Assembly (NCBI GenBank): GCA_905183005.1
Contig: CAJJDO010000027.1
Span: forward strand, 169,918 to 233,917
From: Paramecium pentaurelia
Lineage: Eukaryota; Ciliophora; Oligohymenophorea; Peniculida; Parameciidae
Length of the DNA: 64,000 nt
Direction of reading: 5' to 3'
Both the position numbers and the translations under genes were made by a program. Shown here piece by piece: positions 23,788-36,062 of the stretch. The stretch's first letter is position 1. Each line of letters opens with the position of its first letter. The notes beneath the pieces are model-generated. The model did not search any database and was not told the origin of the DNA. It saw only the letters and a program-made list of their open reading frames with translations.

Positions 23788-25214
23788 ATGAAAAATCAAA
23801 CAAAAGCAAAAACATCTAAGAAGTAAATGAATTAATAAGTTTTAGTCCTCCATAAATAATATTAGATCTAATAGAGTAAGCCAAATAAACCAGATTATAT
23901 TTATTGAAAAGAATTGGACCAACTAGTTTAAAGTATTGTGATGAAGATGGAAATAAATTTAAAGTAGAATTATCAACTACTATGATTTGTTCTTGTAATT
24001 AGAATAATTAACATTGCATTCATACAATACATGCATTATTAAAAGTGTTTTAAGTAGATGAAAAATGTCCTATTTTATGGTAACAACAATATTCTCAATA
24101 TGATATCACAAATATTTTAAATGGATAATATAAAACCAAATCATAATAGACTAAAACAAGATAATAAATAAGTGTAATTAGATAATAATAGCAATAAGTA
24201 TAGTAAAATAATACTAATTCTGAAGATTAATCATAAAATAGATAATAAGTAACAGAGGATGACATGTGTCCAATATGTTAAGAGAGTTTGGTATGTAATG
24301 AAGCTTTAGTGCATTGTAAAAAATAATGTGGAAACAATTTTCATGCAAAATGTATGAAAGTATGGGTGATGTAAAAATAAACAGCTGGTAAAAAGATTAA
24401 TTGTCCAATGTGTAGAGTTGATTGGGGTGATACTGCTTTAGTAGAAATAAGATAAGAAGAAAAGATATTTGAAAATTTACATAAAACACACAATAAAATA
24501 TGTAGTTATTGTAAAATAACACCTATTATTGGTACTATATATACATGTATATCATGTCCTAATTATCATTTATGTGATAAATGTCATAATAAAAAGACTC
24601 ATTAATAACATATATTCATGTTTAAACATACAAGATTAGAAAAATATGAATTTGAAGTTAATGTCACAGTTGAATCATTAATATATTTATTCCCTGAAAA
24701 TTTAAATGCTGGTAATCATGAAACTGGAGGACTTATGTTAGTAGGTACTGGATTCTAAAAATAAAGTAAATGTTCCTTTTGTCATAAATAAAAATAACTT
24801 AGATTATTGTAATGTGGTCATATTGCAGATGAAGGTTGTATTAATAAAATGAAAGAACATTGTTATATATGTCCAATTGATAATCAACCTCAATTTATTG
24901 GATTATTTAATAATCTTTCTTAAGAAGAAAAGACTTTGCATCTAACTGAAACAAAAAAATGGATTATTTAAAAAGAAGATGAACATAATAATTAAAATCA
25001 TAAATTACCACCTATTGGTAAACATTTTTCAGCTAGACCTAAATAACTTAGTTAAAAACATTTTGATAGTTCTGATAATAAATAATAAATGAAAATCTAA
25101 TAATTAAAATAATAATAGTATCCAATTAAAAGATAATTATCAGCAAATAGAAAATAATTAGATAATCCTTTATTTATTAAATCTGTTAGATCTCAAATGG
25201 AGAATATCATATGA
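23788..25214 (+). CDS. ZSWIM2: SWIM-RING-ZZ-RING ubiquitin ligase, ZSWIM2/MEX-like
   Basis: 467 residues, one 23-nt intron (23823-23845). Domains in order: a helical start (LIEQAKQTRLYLLKRIGP), SWIM zinc finger (CSC...HCIHTIHAL, about 65-90), RING-H2 (CPICQESL...CGNNFHAKC...CPMC), ZZ finger (CSYCKITPIIGTIYTC...CDKCHNKKTH) and a second small RING (CSFCHKQKQLRLLQCGH...CYICPID). This exact order is known from ZSWIM2/MEX, an E3 ubiquitin ligase. All zinc ligands appear present. The tail is Gln/Lys-rich and disordered. Substrates unknown. Confidence 0.92.
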
Positions 25215-25381
25215 TTTTATTAATATAAATAAGTCTTCACACTTAATTTGCATTTAAATTGTATATTATTTCAATAAAAGTAAAATTATTAATTATATTA
25301 TGATTTAATAATAGAAGTTAAATATAATTAAATTTAAATATATATATATATTTATATGATAGTAATATTATAATTATAATT

Positions 25382-26439
25382 TCAATATCTAGATTTTTTA
25401 AACATAGTTTTTCTCTCCTATCTCATACATGCATCCTAATATAATCTTTAATGTGCATTTGATTTATTAATTACATTTTTATTTGTAGTCATATTTTTAT
25501 TGTTATTACTTTAATTCCTTATTACTCCTATCTATAATTTTGAAATTTACTATTCTAATTTAAGGATTCTGAAAAACTTGATTTACTTATTGATGATTTT
25601 GAATGTTTTTCTCTAGTATTTGGAATATTTTAGAAGTATATAACAGAACTCTTCTAAGGTGGTTGATTTTCTTATTCTTCATAATATATTTTATTCTTTT
25701 TAACTAGTGTCATTTAACTAAGGGAATATAAATTTATTAATATTTACATGAATTTTAAAAAGGAATCATCATCTTCATTTTTAGGTTATGGTATAACAGT
25801 TAAAGATACAGTTTAATTATTAATAGATAAATTGTTCATTTTTGAATTAGAAAGTGATCTAGAATTAGATTACTATTATTAATATTAATTAATTTCTGTG
25901 TTTCTTTTATCTAATTCTTATATAACTTTATTGAGAATTTATTCAGTCATTTAATCATAATTGATTTCATTTTCATTTTTTTATGGTGATCTATAAATTA
26001 AAGGGATTTATTGAGAGGTATTTTAAGTTGTTCTTTCTGATTATTAAATTGATTAATAGTGTTGATGCAGTTAATTAAAGTTAACTCTTGTTGATGTAAG
26101 ATCATCAATAGGTTTTGTTTTATAATCATCACATTATACTTCTCTAGTTGTAAAGTATGATTAAGAATATGTTGAATTTTATCTTTATGAGATTTACAAT
26201 GAATTTCTTTTGAAAGATGTATCAGATTATTATTACTCTGTTAGATCTGTTTAAGTATCAACTGATTATCTATTTAATTTCAATTGGGTTATTGATTTGA
26301 TAGGAATAGTTTTTTTTATTGATTGTTGATAAACATATTGTTTTTCAAGTTATGCTTGTTATTTTCGAAAATTGATTATGAAATCTCTGATTGATGGAGA
26401 TACTTCATCTTGGAGACATTTAGATTCTTATGAATACAT
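25382..26439 (-). CDS. unrecognised disordered protein
   Basis: 344 residues with one 23-nt intron (25528-25550) near the 3' end. Ser/Gln/Thr-rich with scattered SP and basic motifs; one helix-like patch near YDQMTEQILNKVIQELDKR. The last exon ends NAHQRLYQDACMRQERKTMF, a charged tail. No domain recognised. Convergent with the ZSWIM2-like gene (167 bp apart). Confidence 0.6.
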
Positions 26440-26675
26440 ATATTCGTTAATAATTATTTTTTATAATTAATGATAAAAAGTAAATTAAGATTAATCATAT
26501 TCATTATTATTATTAAATATATATATATATTATTACATAAAATTAAGTTAAATAAATTAATTATATGAATAGAATATAAATATTTTTTTAACTAATTTTA
26601 TAGTTAATAATAAATAATGAAACTAGAATATCAGGAGATATAATATACTTCTAAATTTAATTAAGAAAATATTAT

Positions 26676-27134
26676 TCATAAATAATCTGATGCATTATAT
26701 GCTTTTTTATTTATTGTAGATAATGATTTTATAATTTCTGTAACATTATGATTAATTGAATGTTATTTAACTTCTTCATCAGTATCACAATCATCATCTT
26801 ATGTCTAAATATAAATATTAAATGTATTTTACCCTTTTTTTTAGTTTGCATAAAATTTCTTTTGGAAATTATAAATATTTCTCATTATAACAAGGATAAG
26901 AAACATATGATTCTGATTTTGGATTAAAAAACTTAGCATCTGGTAATCTTCCAAGAATTTTTTAATATTAATTGTTCATTGAAATCTTCATCTACATTTT
27001 CTGTTATTATCGTATAGTATCATAATTAGTTAGATCATTTAACTTACGAATACCATCGGATTTGATATATTTTGTAGAAAGTGTGGAACTAAAAAAATGA
27101 GCGCAAATTTTTACTTATTCTCTTTAGTTTACAT
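26676..27134 (-). CDS. small unrecognised protein
   Basis: 134 residues, two introns (26805-26832, 27089-27114), exact codon multiple. It starts MQTKENNSTLSTKYIKS and contains a well-formed central part (ILGRLPDAKFFNPKSESY, CYNEKYLQFPKEI) and an acidic patch (DDDCDTDEEV). No family recognised. Divergent from the aspartyl protease gene (154 bp). Confidence 0.6.
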
Positions 27135-27288
27135 TAGATAAATTAATTATAAAAAGTATGATTAATAATTTTAATTTATCAAATACAATCAGACAATCAA
27201 TTAAAATAATAAGAAATAAATAAATTAAAACTATGATATGACAAAGATTGAAATAAAGAATTTCCAAATATATATAATTTATTATAAA

Positions 27289-28555
27289 ATGATAATATTA
27301 ATTATATCCATAGTGACTTGCCTATAGATAAATATGACAAATCTATAAGATAATTATTATAGTTTGCCAATATAAGCAAATAATATAACTTATAATCTAG
27401 TAGTAGATACTGGAATTGCAGAAACATGGATATTTGGTAAGAATTCCAATAGAAAAAAATATTATGAATGTTAAAAGTGTATACCTAAAAATATAGAAAT
27501 ATAGGAGTATGCATAAGGTAAAATTTCAGGAGTTGAATATAATCAAAAAATTAAAATAATGAATTAATCTCTATATTTGAATATAATTGAGACAACAAAA
27601 GTGGAACATTTCAAATTAATAATTGCTGATGGTGCTATTGGATTCAGTAAATTATAATTGTCAAAAGAAAAAAACTTATTGAAGAATTTGTATGATTTAA
27701 AAGTAATTGATGAGATTTAATTTGGGCTTTTATTAAATGAATAAAATTGTTAATCTACATCTATTCTAATACTTGGGAAACCAATAAAAAATTACTATAT
27801 CAATGAATTATATTATGTAAAAACACTTGATTCTTCTTTATGGATGATATAAGGTAAATCAGTAGAAATAGTTGGCAAAAATAATAAATTAGAATTAGAA
27901 TCATCTTCATAAATTATTGTATTTGATAGTGGATTATCCAAAATTTTGATATCAAAATATAAATTTAATAAACTTATTGATATATTAAATGAGAATTACA
28001 ATTTGAATTGTTATTAGGAAACATCATATCAAATAAATTAAATTATATGCTCTTATAATGAATAATAATATCCTGAAGTGAATATTAATATTGATACTAA
28101 TTTTAGTTTAACACTCTTACCTTAAGATTATATTGAATATTGTTATTACAATTACTTTTTATAACATAAGTGTTTATTAAATTTTTAATAAATTGATCAT
28201 ACAGATGTACTTGTTTTAGGTATTGTTTTTTTATAGAAATATTATATACATTATGATATTACTAAGTTGTAAATTGGAATTGCATAATCTATTTATTATT
28301 GTAAGATATAATATAATTTTAGAAAGACATAATCAATTTAAATACAATTCTAATAATAGTATGTTATACTTTTCACTCATTTTAGTATTAGCATTATTAA
28401 TAGCAATTTATATTTTATTAAGAATGCTTTTAAAAAAATCAATACATTTATACTTATCTGTATTAGAGAAATCATCTTCAAGATCATAAGAACAAGAAAT
28501 GGAGGCAATCACATTAAAAACTCAATCAAACAATTAACCACCTTTATCATCATGA
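27289..28555 (+). CDS. membrane-anchored pepsin-like aspartyl protease
   Basis: 414 residues, one 22-nt intron (28301-28322). It starts with a signal peptide (MIILIISIVTCLQ). Both active-site loops are present: NLVVDTGIAETWIFG (first DTG) and IIVFDSGLSKILI (second DSG). A C-terminal segment (LYFSLILVLALLIAIYILL, about residues 350-370) is a transmembrane helix followed by a 40-residue cytosolic tail. The first loop reads DTGIAE in place of the usual DTGSS, so activity should be checked, but both Asp are kept. Probably acts in the secretory or phagosomal system. Confidence 0.88.
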
Positions 28556-28846
28556 AAATGAATTTTATATTTTGGTTTAATTATGTAATAATAAATATAA
28601 ATTATCAATAGAAAAAAAATAATGTAATTCCTACATATTTATAATTATTATTCTCTAATAATCTATATATATTTTACAAATTCTATTAGATCTAGATATT
28701 TCTTATAATAGTATAGTCTTTATAATTATCCATTAAAAATATGTATGTATTTAAAAACATGATATCTATCTTGTATAAATATAAACAAATTAAATATGAT
28801 TATTAATAATAATAAATAAAGTAATATTAAAATTTTATAAATATAA
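28556..28846. other. intergenic region
   Basis: About 290 bp, A/T-rich promoter region of the following kinase; no specific element recognised. Confidence 0.5.
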
Positions 28847-30419
28847 ATGCAAACAGAAGAAAAACACAGCAAATGTGGTGAATATGTAATAATTGAAAAA
28901 TTAGGATAAGGATATCATGCAAAGTATATCTCTATTTATATATAAATATATTAGAGTCAAATTAGCTGAGAAAGATGGAAAAAAAGTGGCTATTAAGTTG
29001 TTCAAGACTCAACATAATACTGCTTAAAACATAAAATCTCTTGCTAATGAAATCAATATTCTCAAATAATTAAATCATCCTAATTTAGTCAACCTTATTG
29101 AGTTTAGTGATGCTCTTCCTTATAAAGTAATCATACACTAAATATTTAAATAGAAAAAAAATGGAACAATTATACCACGTGTATGCATAATATTGGAATT
29201 AGCTTAAAGAGGAGAACTTTTCTAATATGTAGCATCTTCAGGAAGATTTGCTCCTGAAATTACAAGATATTATTTTAAATAATTATTGTCTGCTATGATT
29301 TATATGACAAATAAAGGGATTTGTCATAGAGATTTGAAATTAGAGAATATTTTATTGGATGAGAATTTCAATCTTAAAGTTGCTGATTTTGGATTTGCTA
29401 AAGTAATGGAAAAACCAAAGTAAAAGACAAATCTTGGAACTCCAGGTATCATCTCTTAACATAATTATAGGTTATACTGCACCAGAAATAACTTAAAATC
29501 GTGAATATAATGGAACTTAAGCAGATATATTTTCAATTGGTGTAATAGTATTTATTCTACATGCTGGATCACCACCTTTTTCAACAGCTACTGAAACAGA
29601 TCCTTTCTTTAAATTAATAATTCACAATAAAAGAGATGAATTTTGGAATTGTCATATAAAAAACAGGTCTGATATTTTCCCATAAGATTTCAAGTAGATT
29701 TTAAATTAATTACTATTTATTAGGAATCTAATTAATGGTATGTTGGCTCCAAATCCTGATGAAAGATTTACTTTAGATTAATGTTTGTAACATCCATGGA
29801 CAAATGGAGCAGTTGCTACACCTTAATAAATTAAAATTGAATTCAAAAAAAGATATGCAAGAATATAAGCTGAAAGCTAAGCTTCCCAGATGAAATTAAA
29901 AGCATAAAAGTAGAATATAATAAGTATTTTCATCTTAATTTTCAAAAGGAAAACCTATTGGTAAATTCAGAAGTATTATTATTGGAGAAACAGAATAAGA
30001 AGATTTCACAGAAACTATTGAAAAATAATAATTGAATTTAGAAAATAGATTCTTAAATAAAGGTTAAGTTATAGGATTACCAAATGAAATCTTACTTTAT
30101 TTAGATCCAAATTTTATATTGTGTTATTTGTTAAAATATTGTACTAAATTTAATTCTGAAGTAAAGAAAATTCATAACTCAAAATATAAAGTATATTAAT
30201 TATTTTTTATTTTAGATTAATTTTGTAACTAATGAAGAAATAGATGAAACTATTGAATATTCAGTTGAATTTTTAGATTGTGAAAATGAATTGATTAAAG
30301 TTAATATAACCAAAAATTCAGGAGATTATTTTTAATTCAATTAAATCTATAAAAGAATAAAAAACGTTCTACAAGAAAACTACAAAGAATACTTTAAAGA
30401 AGAAATTTAGTAAGAATGA
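28847..30419 (+). CDS. CAMK-like protein kinase with C-terminal extension
   Basis: 469 residues after six introns (28924-28954, 29127-29153, 29446-29470, 29694-29723, 29924-29948, 30191-30215). Kinase at about 10-275 with intact motifs: KLGQGYHAKVKLA, KKVAIKLF, CHRDLKLENILL, DFGFAK and LGTPGYTAPEI, which places it in the CAMK/AMPK-like group. The C-terminal 90 residues (FLDCENELIKVNITKNSGDY, VLQENYKEYF) resemble the KA1-type tails seen in ciliate CAMK kinases, though weakly. Intron 5 ends AAG. It is the first of three kinase genes in the next 7 kb, all on the plus strand. Confidence 0.9.
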
Positions 30420-31097
30420 TAAACTTATATCATGTGTAAAGCATTTTTAATAATATATTATTAAAATTAAAATCTTCATAATCTAAAATTATTGACACTC
30501 TATTTTAATTTTAACCAATATATAAATATAATAATATCATGAATATTCACTTTTGATTATAAATAATCAATTACATATATTATTTAAACTATTATAAATA
30601 TTGTAAATTAAATTAATATAGAAAATATCTTATATAAATCTTTTTAGTTAATTAATTTATATTTATTAATTGATATTTAATCTATTAAAAAACTAGTTAT
30701 TATTTGTATCTTATATTAATTTATTTATTCTTTTATACTAATTTATATCATCATTAATTTAAAAATAGTAAAAGTGGGTGTTTGATTTTTGTACATAATA
30801 AATTACTTCTTGTCTAAATTTCATTTTCCAATTGAATTTTTTTGTTGTTAATAATTTCTAAGATATCAATATATTTATGTAGTTAATTAGTATTTATATA
30901 TATTTATTTATTGATAAAATATTTGATTGGTTGAATTCATTTAAAAAATTGATAATGTCTTAATATTTTCATTTTACTCTTTATTTGTTATAGATAACTA
31001 TTAAGATTTATCATAAAGATTATATCTAAAAGTACAATAAAGAAGTAGTGGAAGAATGATAAAATAAAATTTCTGTTGAAACAAATTTAATTAACTT
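30420..31097. other. long A/T-rich intergenic region
   Basis: About 680 bp with no sustained ciliate-code frame on either strand and no RNA-like GC island. Confidence 0.55.
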
Positions 31098-32340
31098 ATG
31101 ATGTATGAAGAATATGATGATTTTCCTTTGTGCTTTGTTAAAGCCATTCGTATATATTTGAATGGAGATTCTTCAAAGTACACAGATTTGAAGATTGCTT
31201 AGAATACAACATGGAATGACATTTAAACACAACTAGATTAGAAATTTGGGAAATTTAAGGAGATGAGATTGTTTACATAATAAGGTGTAGAGATTTTTGA
31301 TGATGATGTTAAGTTTTTTAAGGATGGATAATCTTTCTATGCATCTCGAGGAGGTATTAATAAGTATTTGAATTTCAGATGAATTTGATCCTTATTCACC
31401 ATTCTCATAATATGAAACAATCAAATAATTGGGAGAAGGAGGTTTCGGATGTGTGACATTAGCTAAACATAGGATTACAGGTGAATTAGTTGCAATAAAG
31501 ATAATAAAAATGATAGGAAATGCATAAGACATAGAACTAAATTTTAGAGAAGCAGAAGTTCTACGTTCTTTAAGTCATAAAAATATAGTAAAAGTGTATA
31601 ATTCATATGCATTAAAAAATACTTAAATGGCTGTAATAATGGAATATTTAGAAGGTGGTGAATTGAGTGATAGATTAAAATAGAAAGGAGGAAGATTTTC
31701 AGAAGAAGAAGCATGCAAATATTTTAGATAAATTGTTTAAGCAATTTCATATTGTCATTAAAAAAATATAGTTCATAGAGATTTGAAATTAGAGAATTTA
31801 TTATTCAGCTCAGCAGATTCAGATGAATTAAAAGCAATAGATTTTGGTATAGCTGGAATTCAATGTCCTACAAATACAGATCATGTAAATATTGGAAGTT
31901 TGCATTATATGGCACCAGAAATTCTGGCAGGTAAAGTAACACGTGTGAGTACATCAGTAGACATATGGGCTATGGGTATAATACTGTATAAGATGTTGTT
32001 TGGAAATGTTCCATTCAATGGAAAAACACAATAAGATATAATTAATAACATAATAAATAAGGAATTGATATTCCCAATAAATAATTTAAGTGAGGAGGTT
32101 ATCAACTTGTTAAATTAAATGTTAGAAAAGAATAATGAATTACGATTTCGTATTACAGATGTTGAATATCATCATTGGGTTAATAGTGATTAAAGAACTC
32201 CTCAACAGAAATAAATGTTTCTATAAATACCATCAGAAGGTAATATTCGTAAAGCTAGACCATCTGCTAGTCCTAGAGCAAGAAGTAAATCGCCAAATCC
32301 TTCAGGCATTCTTAAACATCCTAATATATTCAAATTATGA
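31098..32340 (+). CDS. doublecortin-like kinase
   Basis: 405 residues, one 25-nt intron (31354-31378) placed exactly at the domain junction. Residues about 15-90 fit a doublecortin (ubiquitin-like) domain: AIRIYLNGDSSKYTDLKI, QTQLDQKFGKFKEMRLF, GVEIFDDDVKFFKDGQSFYA. A complete CAMK-type kinase follows: LGEGGFGCVTLA, VAIKIIK, VHRDLKLENLLF, DFGIAG, HYMAPEI. In other organisms DCX domains bind microtubules, so a kinase on microtubules or cilia is a reasonable inference. The tail is rich in SPRARSKSP-type sites. Ubiquitin-like or PB1 is the alternative for the first domain. Confidence 0.82.
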
Positions 32341-32373
32341 TTATTCACAATTAATAAATAAATATTAAATATT

Positions 32374-33522
32374 ATGTTAAAATCAATAACAAGAAGAAGA
32401 AAAAAATATATTTTCTTAGATTACTTGATTGTTTTGTTTACATCACTATACTTAAGAATCAGGACTATTGATATGGATTTTTACAGTTCTATTTAACCTA
32501 ATTATTTGTGGCTTCTAACCATTCTATTTGGATTAATGTTTGCAAAAATAGGTATTTATAAATTAATGGATGAAAGGCAGGGTATGGTGTATTTTTATAT
32601 GTGTAAATTTGAATCTACTCAGCATCTATTATTTTAACAATACAAATAATATAGTCTTTATAACAAGCATTTATAAATTGACTTATGACAGTTTGATTCT
32701 ATTAGTCATATGTCATAGTTTCAATATATTTAGAGATAAAGGATTTCAAGTATTGACTTATTGCTATGCTTTTGGGAAGTATTAATTTATATTTATAAGA
32801 GTTACTGTGAAATAGCTTAGATATTTATTAATTTAAAATATTTCAAATACTTCCTATTCATACTTATTATATCTCTATCATTTATACGTTTAAGATGCAG
32901 ATAATTACAATAAACTAATTATTTTATTGTAATCAAACGTCTATGCACTATTCGTATGGCTATCATACAAATTATAATACTTTTGTATGTTTTATTAACA
33001 TCAATTAACATTTATACATTTATAGACACTTTTACCTCTTCTTTGACTAGATACATCATCATATTTATATACCCTATGTATCTATTGCCATTACTTCACA
33101 AATTTTAATACATTAATGAAGCAATTCTAGTAGTTAATGTAGTTGTCAGTGCTTTATTAATATTTGATTAATTGATGGTGTTTTTTTTAGCATCCTTATT
33201 TATACCTCTAATATTTATAGCCTAGTTTGGCTTATTCATTTATGCTTTTGAAGAAATTGATCCAATAATATCAAGGATATACAAACATTTAAATTATGAT
33301 CCAATTGTTCTAATTCATTATATCATTTTGAAATACTCTAATTCTAATTACGAATCATATTCATAACACAAAAACATAATTTATTTTTTATGTACCATTG
33401 TTGCTATATTTATATTTATCAAAAATAAAAATATATGCAAAAACTTCACAAATAAACAGAATTATTACAAAAATACTTATGATTAATTTGAAAGTGCAAG
33501 AAATGATGATACTGTTTTGTGA
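32374..33522 (+). CDS. multi-pass membrane protein
   Basis: 368 residues after two introns (32601-32622, 32801-32820), exact multiple. At least six hydrophobic helices are visible, e.g. LDYLIVLFTSLYLRI, WLLTILFGLMFAKIG, FLFILIISLSFIRL, AIIQIIILLYVLL, LVVNVVVSALLIF, ASLFIPLIFIAQFGLFI and a last IIYFLCTIVAIFIFI. The FIRLRCRQL stretch after one helix is Arg-rich but does not show a clean S4 voltage sensor, and no pore signature is recognised. Starts 33 bp after the kinase stop, same strand. Family unknown. Confidence 0.7.
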
Positions 33523-34085
33523 ATATTTTAATTTTATTTATATTTATTAAATTAATATTAATGAAATTAATAAAGAAAATTAAATCGTCTTGGGAAAAAA
33601 AAAACTCAAAAAAGTTGTTTTTATTCATATGAATAATCAAAAAATGATTAAATTCACTAATTTTTTTAATTATTGATATTCAAAGGATATGAATACATAA
33701 AATCTAATTAAATCAATTAAAATTAGATTATCATCATGTAATATATAAACTTATATTATTACCATTAAATTAATGTTTAATCAACCTAATAAAAATATAT
33801 TTGTATCCTTCATTATGAACAATTATTTTATATAAAAAATTTTATATTTAAGGTAATTTTAGATTAAATGCTAATTATTCTAGAAAGTGTATAATAAATT
33901 AGAAAAATTAGACAATAAATTCAAAAACATTGACTAATATATAATAAGGAGAGGATTATTATAATGTTATTGTATTTGTATTTGTATTAATTTATTTTAT
34001 AGTTAATAAAGGTATTCTAAATTATGAAAAAATAAATGATTTAAGTTATCAAAAAAGAATAGTTAGAATAAGAAAATAATAGAAA
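33523..34085. other. A/T-rich intergenic region
   Basis: About 560 bp; no gene or RNA signal supported. Confidence 0.5.
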
Positions 34086-34447
34086 ATGGAGGTCAGTCCT
34101 TTTCTTAAGAATTTCAAAGAATTTTAATAATCAAAATTTTTAACCTTCTATTAAAATCACAATGCTTCTATTAATAAAAAAATGATTTATAGTAAATAAA
34201 TTATAGAAGTGTGTATGACATATTTATGAGAAACAGATTGATTTTGATTTAAATTATGTTAATATCAATTTACTGGGTTTTAGCAATGAATTCTTAGCCA
34301 TATTTAAATAATACAGCTCTAATACTGGATAAGCTGAATTACAATATATTCTACATTCACAGTATGTTATCATGTAATGATAGGACTCAGAAAAATCAAT
34401 GGATTAATTTTTTAGATTCCTTATTTCAACTAATGTAAGTAAGATGA
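34086..34447 (+). CDS. small unrecognised protein
   Basis: 105 residues if two 22-nt introns are removed (34209-34230, 34362-34383). Readable stretches are LKNFKEFQQSKFLTFYQNHN, DLNYVNINLLGFSNEFLAIF and NQWINFLDSLFQL. The first intron ends in GAG, which is unusual, so this model is tentative. It stops 30 bp before the next gene; they might be one gene with an unrecognised exon join, but no GT-AG pair of usual size removes the TGA. Confidence 0.45.
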
Positions 34448-34477
34448 AAATAATACATTACTTGTTATTTTAATTAC

Positions 34478-35943
34478 ATGAAAAGAGTAGTGAAAAAGAA
34501 TTCAGATTATTAAGACATAAATATTTATGAAGATTATGTGGAAAATTAAAAAAATTTTGAAAAGGTGATTAATTAAGGAGTTAATTTAGATTTAGAATGA
34601 TCTAAAATTTTATGTTTAAATACATATTTTTTTTAGCAATTAAAGATGTAATTAAATCTTAAATATGTTTTTGCCAATATTTCAATCTTCTTTCTTATAG
34701 ATCACAAGGACTGAATCAAATGTCATTGTGAACGTATTCTCAGATAAAATGATAATAGAGGGATTCGAAGGATTCTCAGGTCGACAATAAAAAGTCTTTG
34801 AGTATAATGAGACCAATTATTGTATCGAGTGGGATTATGACATGTATGAATTATTGATCATAATTTAGAAGACAAAATAATTAAATAAAGGGCTTCACAC
34901 TATGTCAATATGGATAAAGACTATATTAATTTGAAGGTGAAGTATAAAAACTTACTGGACTGAGGAGTGTATTAAAAGGGAAAATAGGTTTTTTTAATTG
35001 GGAAAAAGAGTTTTCGTTTAAAAAATGGATAAAGAAGACAGAGCATTGTGAAGTAATAATATTAAATAAACTGAATAGATTTTTCAAGTGTTACGGGGTG
35101 AAAATTTAAAAGTGATCAAAGTTCTTTAAGACAATAATGTAAAACGAATACATATTCTAACATTAGTCTAATGTAGAGTTATAAGTGAATCAAATGTTAA
35201 ATCAAAGACCCCATATCAATCTACTTCATTCAGATGAGTTCTACAAGGATGAGGTTTAAGTCTATTTATTGATGGATTTTCATGAGTAATCATTAAGTGA
35301 TCTATAAAATGAGTACAGTAAAAAAAAAGTACCTATAAATGTTATTAGACCTATCCTATTATAATTATTAGAAGGTAAAAAAATAATATATATATATATT
35401 TTAGGAGTAAATCATTTGCATTCTCATAAAATAATCCATAAGGATTTAAAATATGATAATGTCTTATTGACTCAAAATAGAACAGTGAAGATCATCGATT
35501 TCGGTTTATCATAAATAGGTGATGCTACAAATATTCGATCTGGAACTGCAGGGTACATTGCTCCTGAAGTTTTTCAAAATTAAACAATAACTTCTAAAAG
35601 TGACATCTTCAGCATTGGTGTCATATTTCACAAGTTATTAACTGGAAAGGGAATATATAATAATCTTGATGAAAATATGGGTGGTAGAATGAGAATTAGC
35701 TCTCATATAAAAGATAAGAATGCCAAAGATCTATTATTGTCTATGTTAAATTAGGATCCAAAATTAAGATACAGTGCTGAGGATTGTATGGCCCATCCTT
35801 TCTTTACAGGTGAATACGATTAACCTTCTTAAAAGTATTATTCATATTAAATTTTTAGGATATGTCTGACTAATTATTTAAGTCCTCTTTCTTAATATAA
35901 ATTTTAACCCATATCTACTTAAATGATTAGCTTATCTTTATGA
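34478..35943 (+). CDS. protein kinase with degenerate glycine loop and PH-like N-terminus
   Basis: 416 residues after eight introns (34565-34589, 34614-34636, 34667-34700, 34844-34868, 35053-35078, 35139-35166, 35375-35404, 35835-35858), exact multiple. The N-terminal 150 residues are beta-rich and PH-like (VIVNVFSDKMIIEGFEGF, YQFEGEVQKLTGLRSVLKGK). The kinase part has LKVIKVLQ, LLMDFHEQSLSDL, IIHKDLKYDNVLL, IIDFGLS and AGYIAPEV: catalytic Asp residues and the Lys are kept, but the glycine loop region (KKTEHCEIFQVLRG) has no GxGxxG. Probably an atypical, perhaps regulated kinase. PH assignment is low confidence. Confidence 0.78.
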
Positions 35944-36062
35944 GTATATTCATTATTAGAATACATATATTTAATTAGATCTCATAATTTATTTATTCAT
36001 AACTACAATATATATATATAATAAAGTTTCATTTAATACTAATCTTAAAAATATTTAAAATA

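Noticed and set aside
31905..32105. Minus-strand frame inside the doublecortin-like kinase
   Set aside because: Antisense shadow of the kinase; no coding quality of its own.
32374..33522. Voltage-gated ion channel
   Set aside because: An Arg-containing segment follows one helix, but the regular S4 spacing and a pore motif are missing.
34086..35943. Joining the small gene to the following kinase
   Set aside because: The TGA at 34445-34447 cannot be spliced out with a usual tiny intron; kept separate, with low confidence for the small gene.
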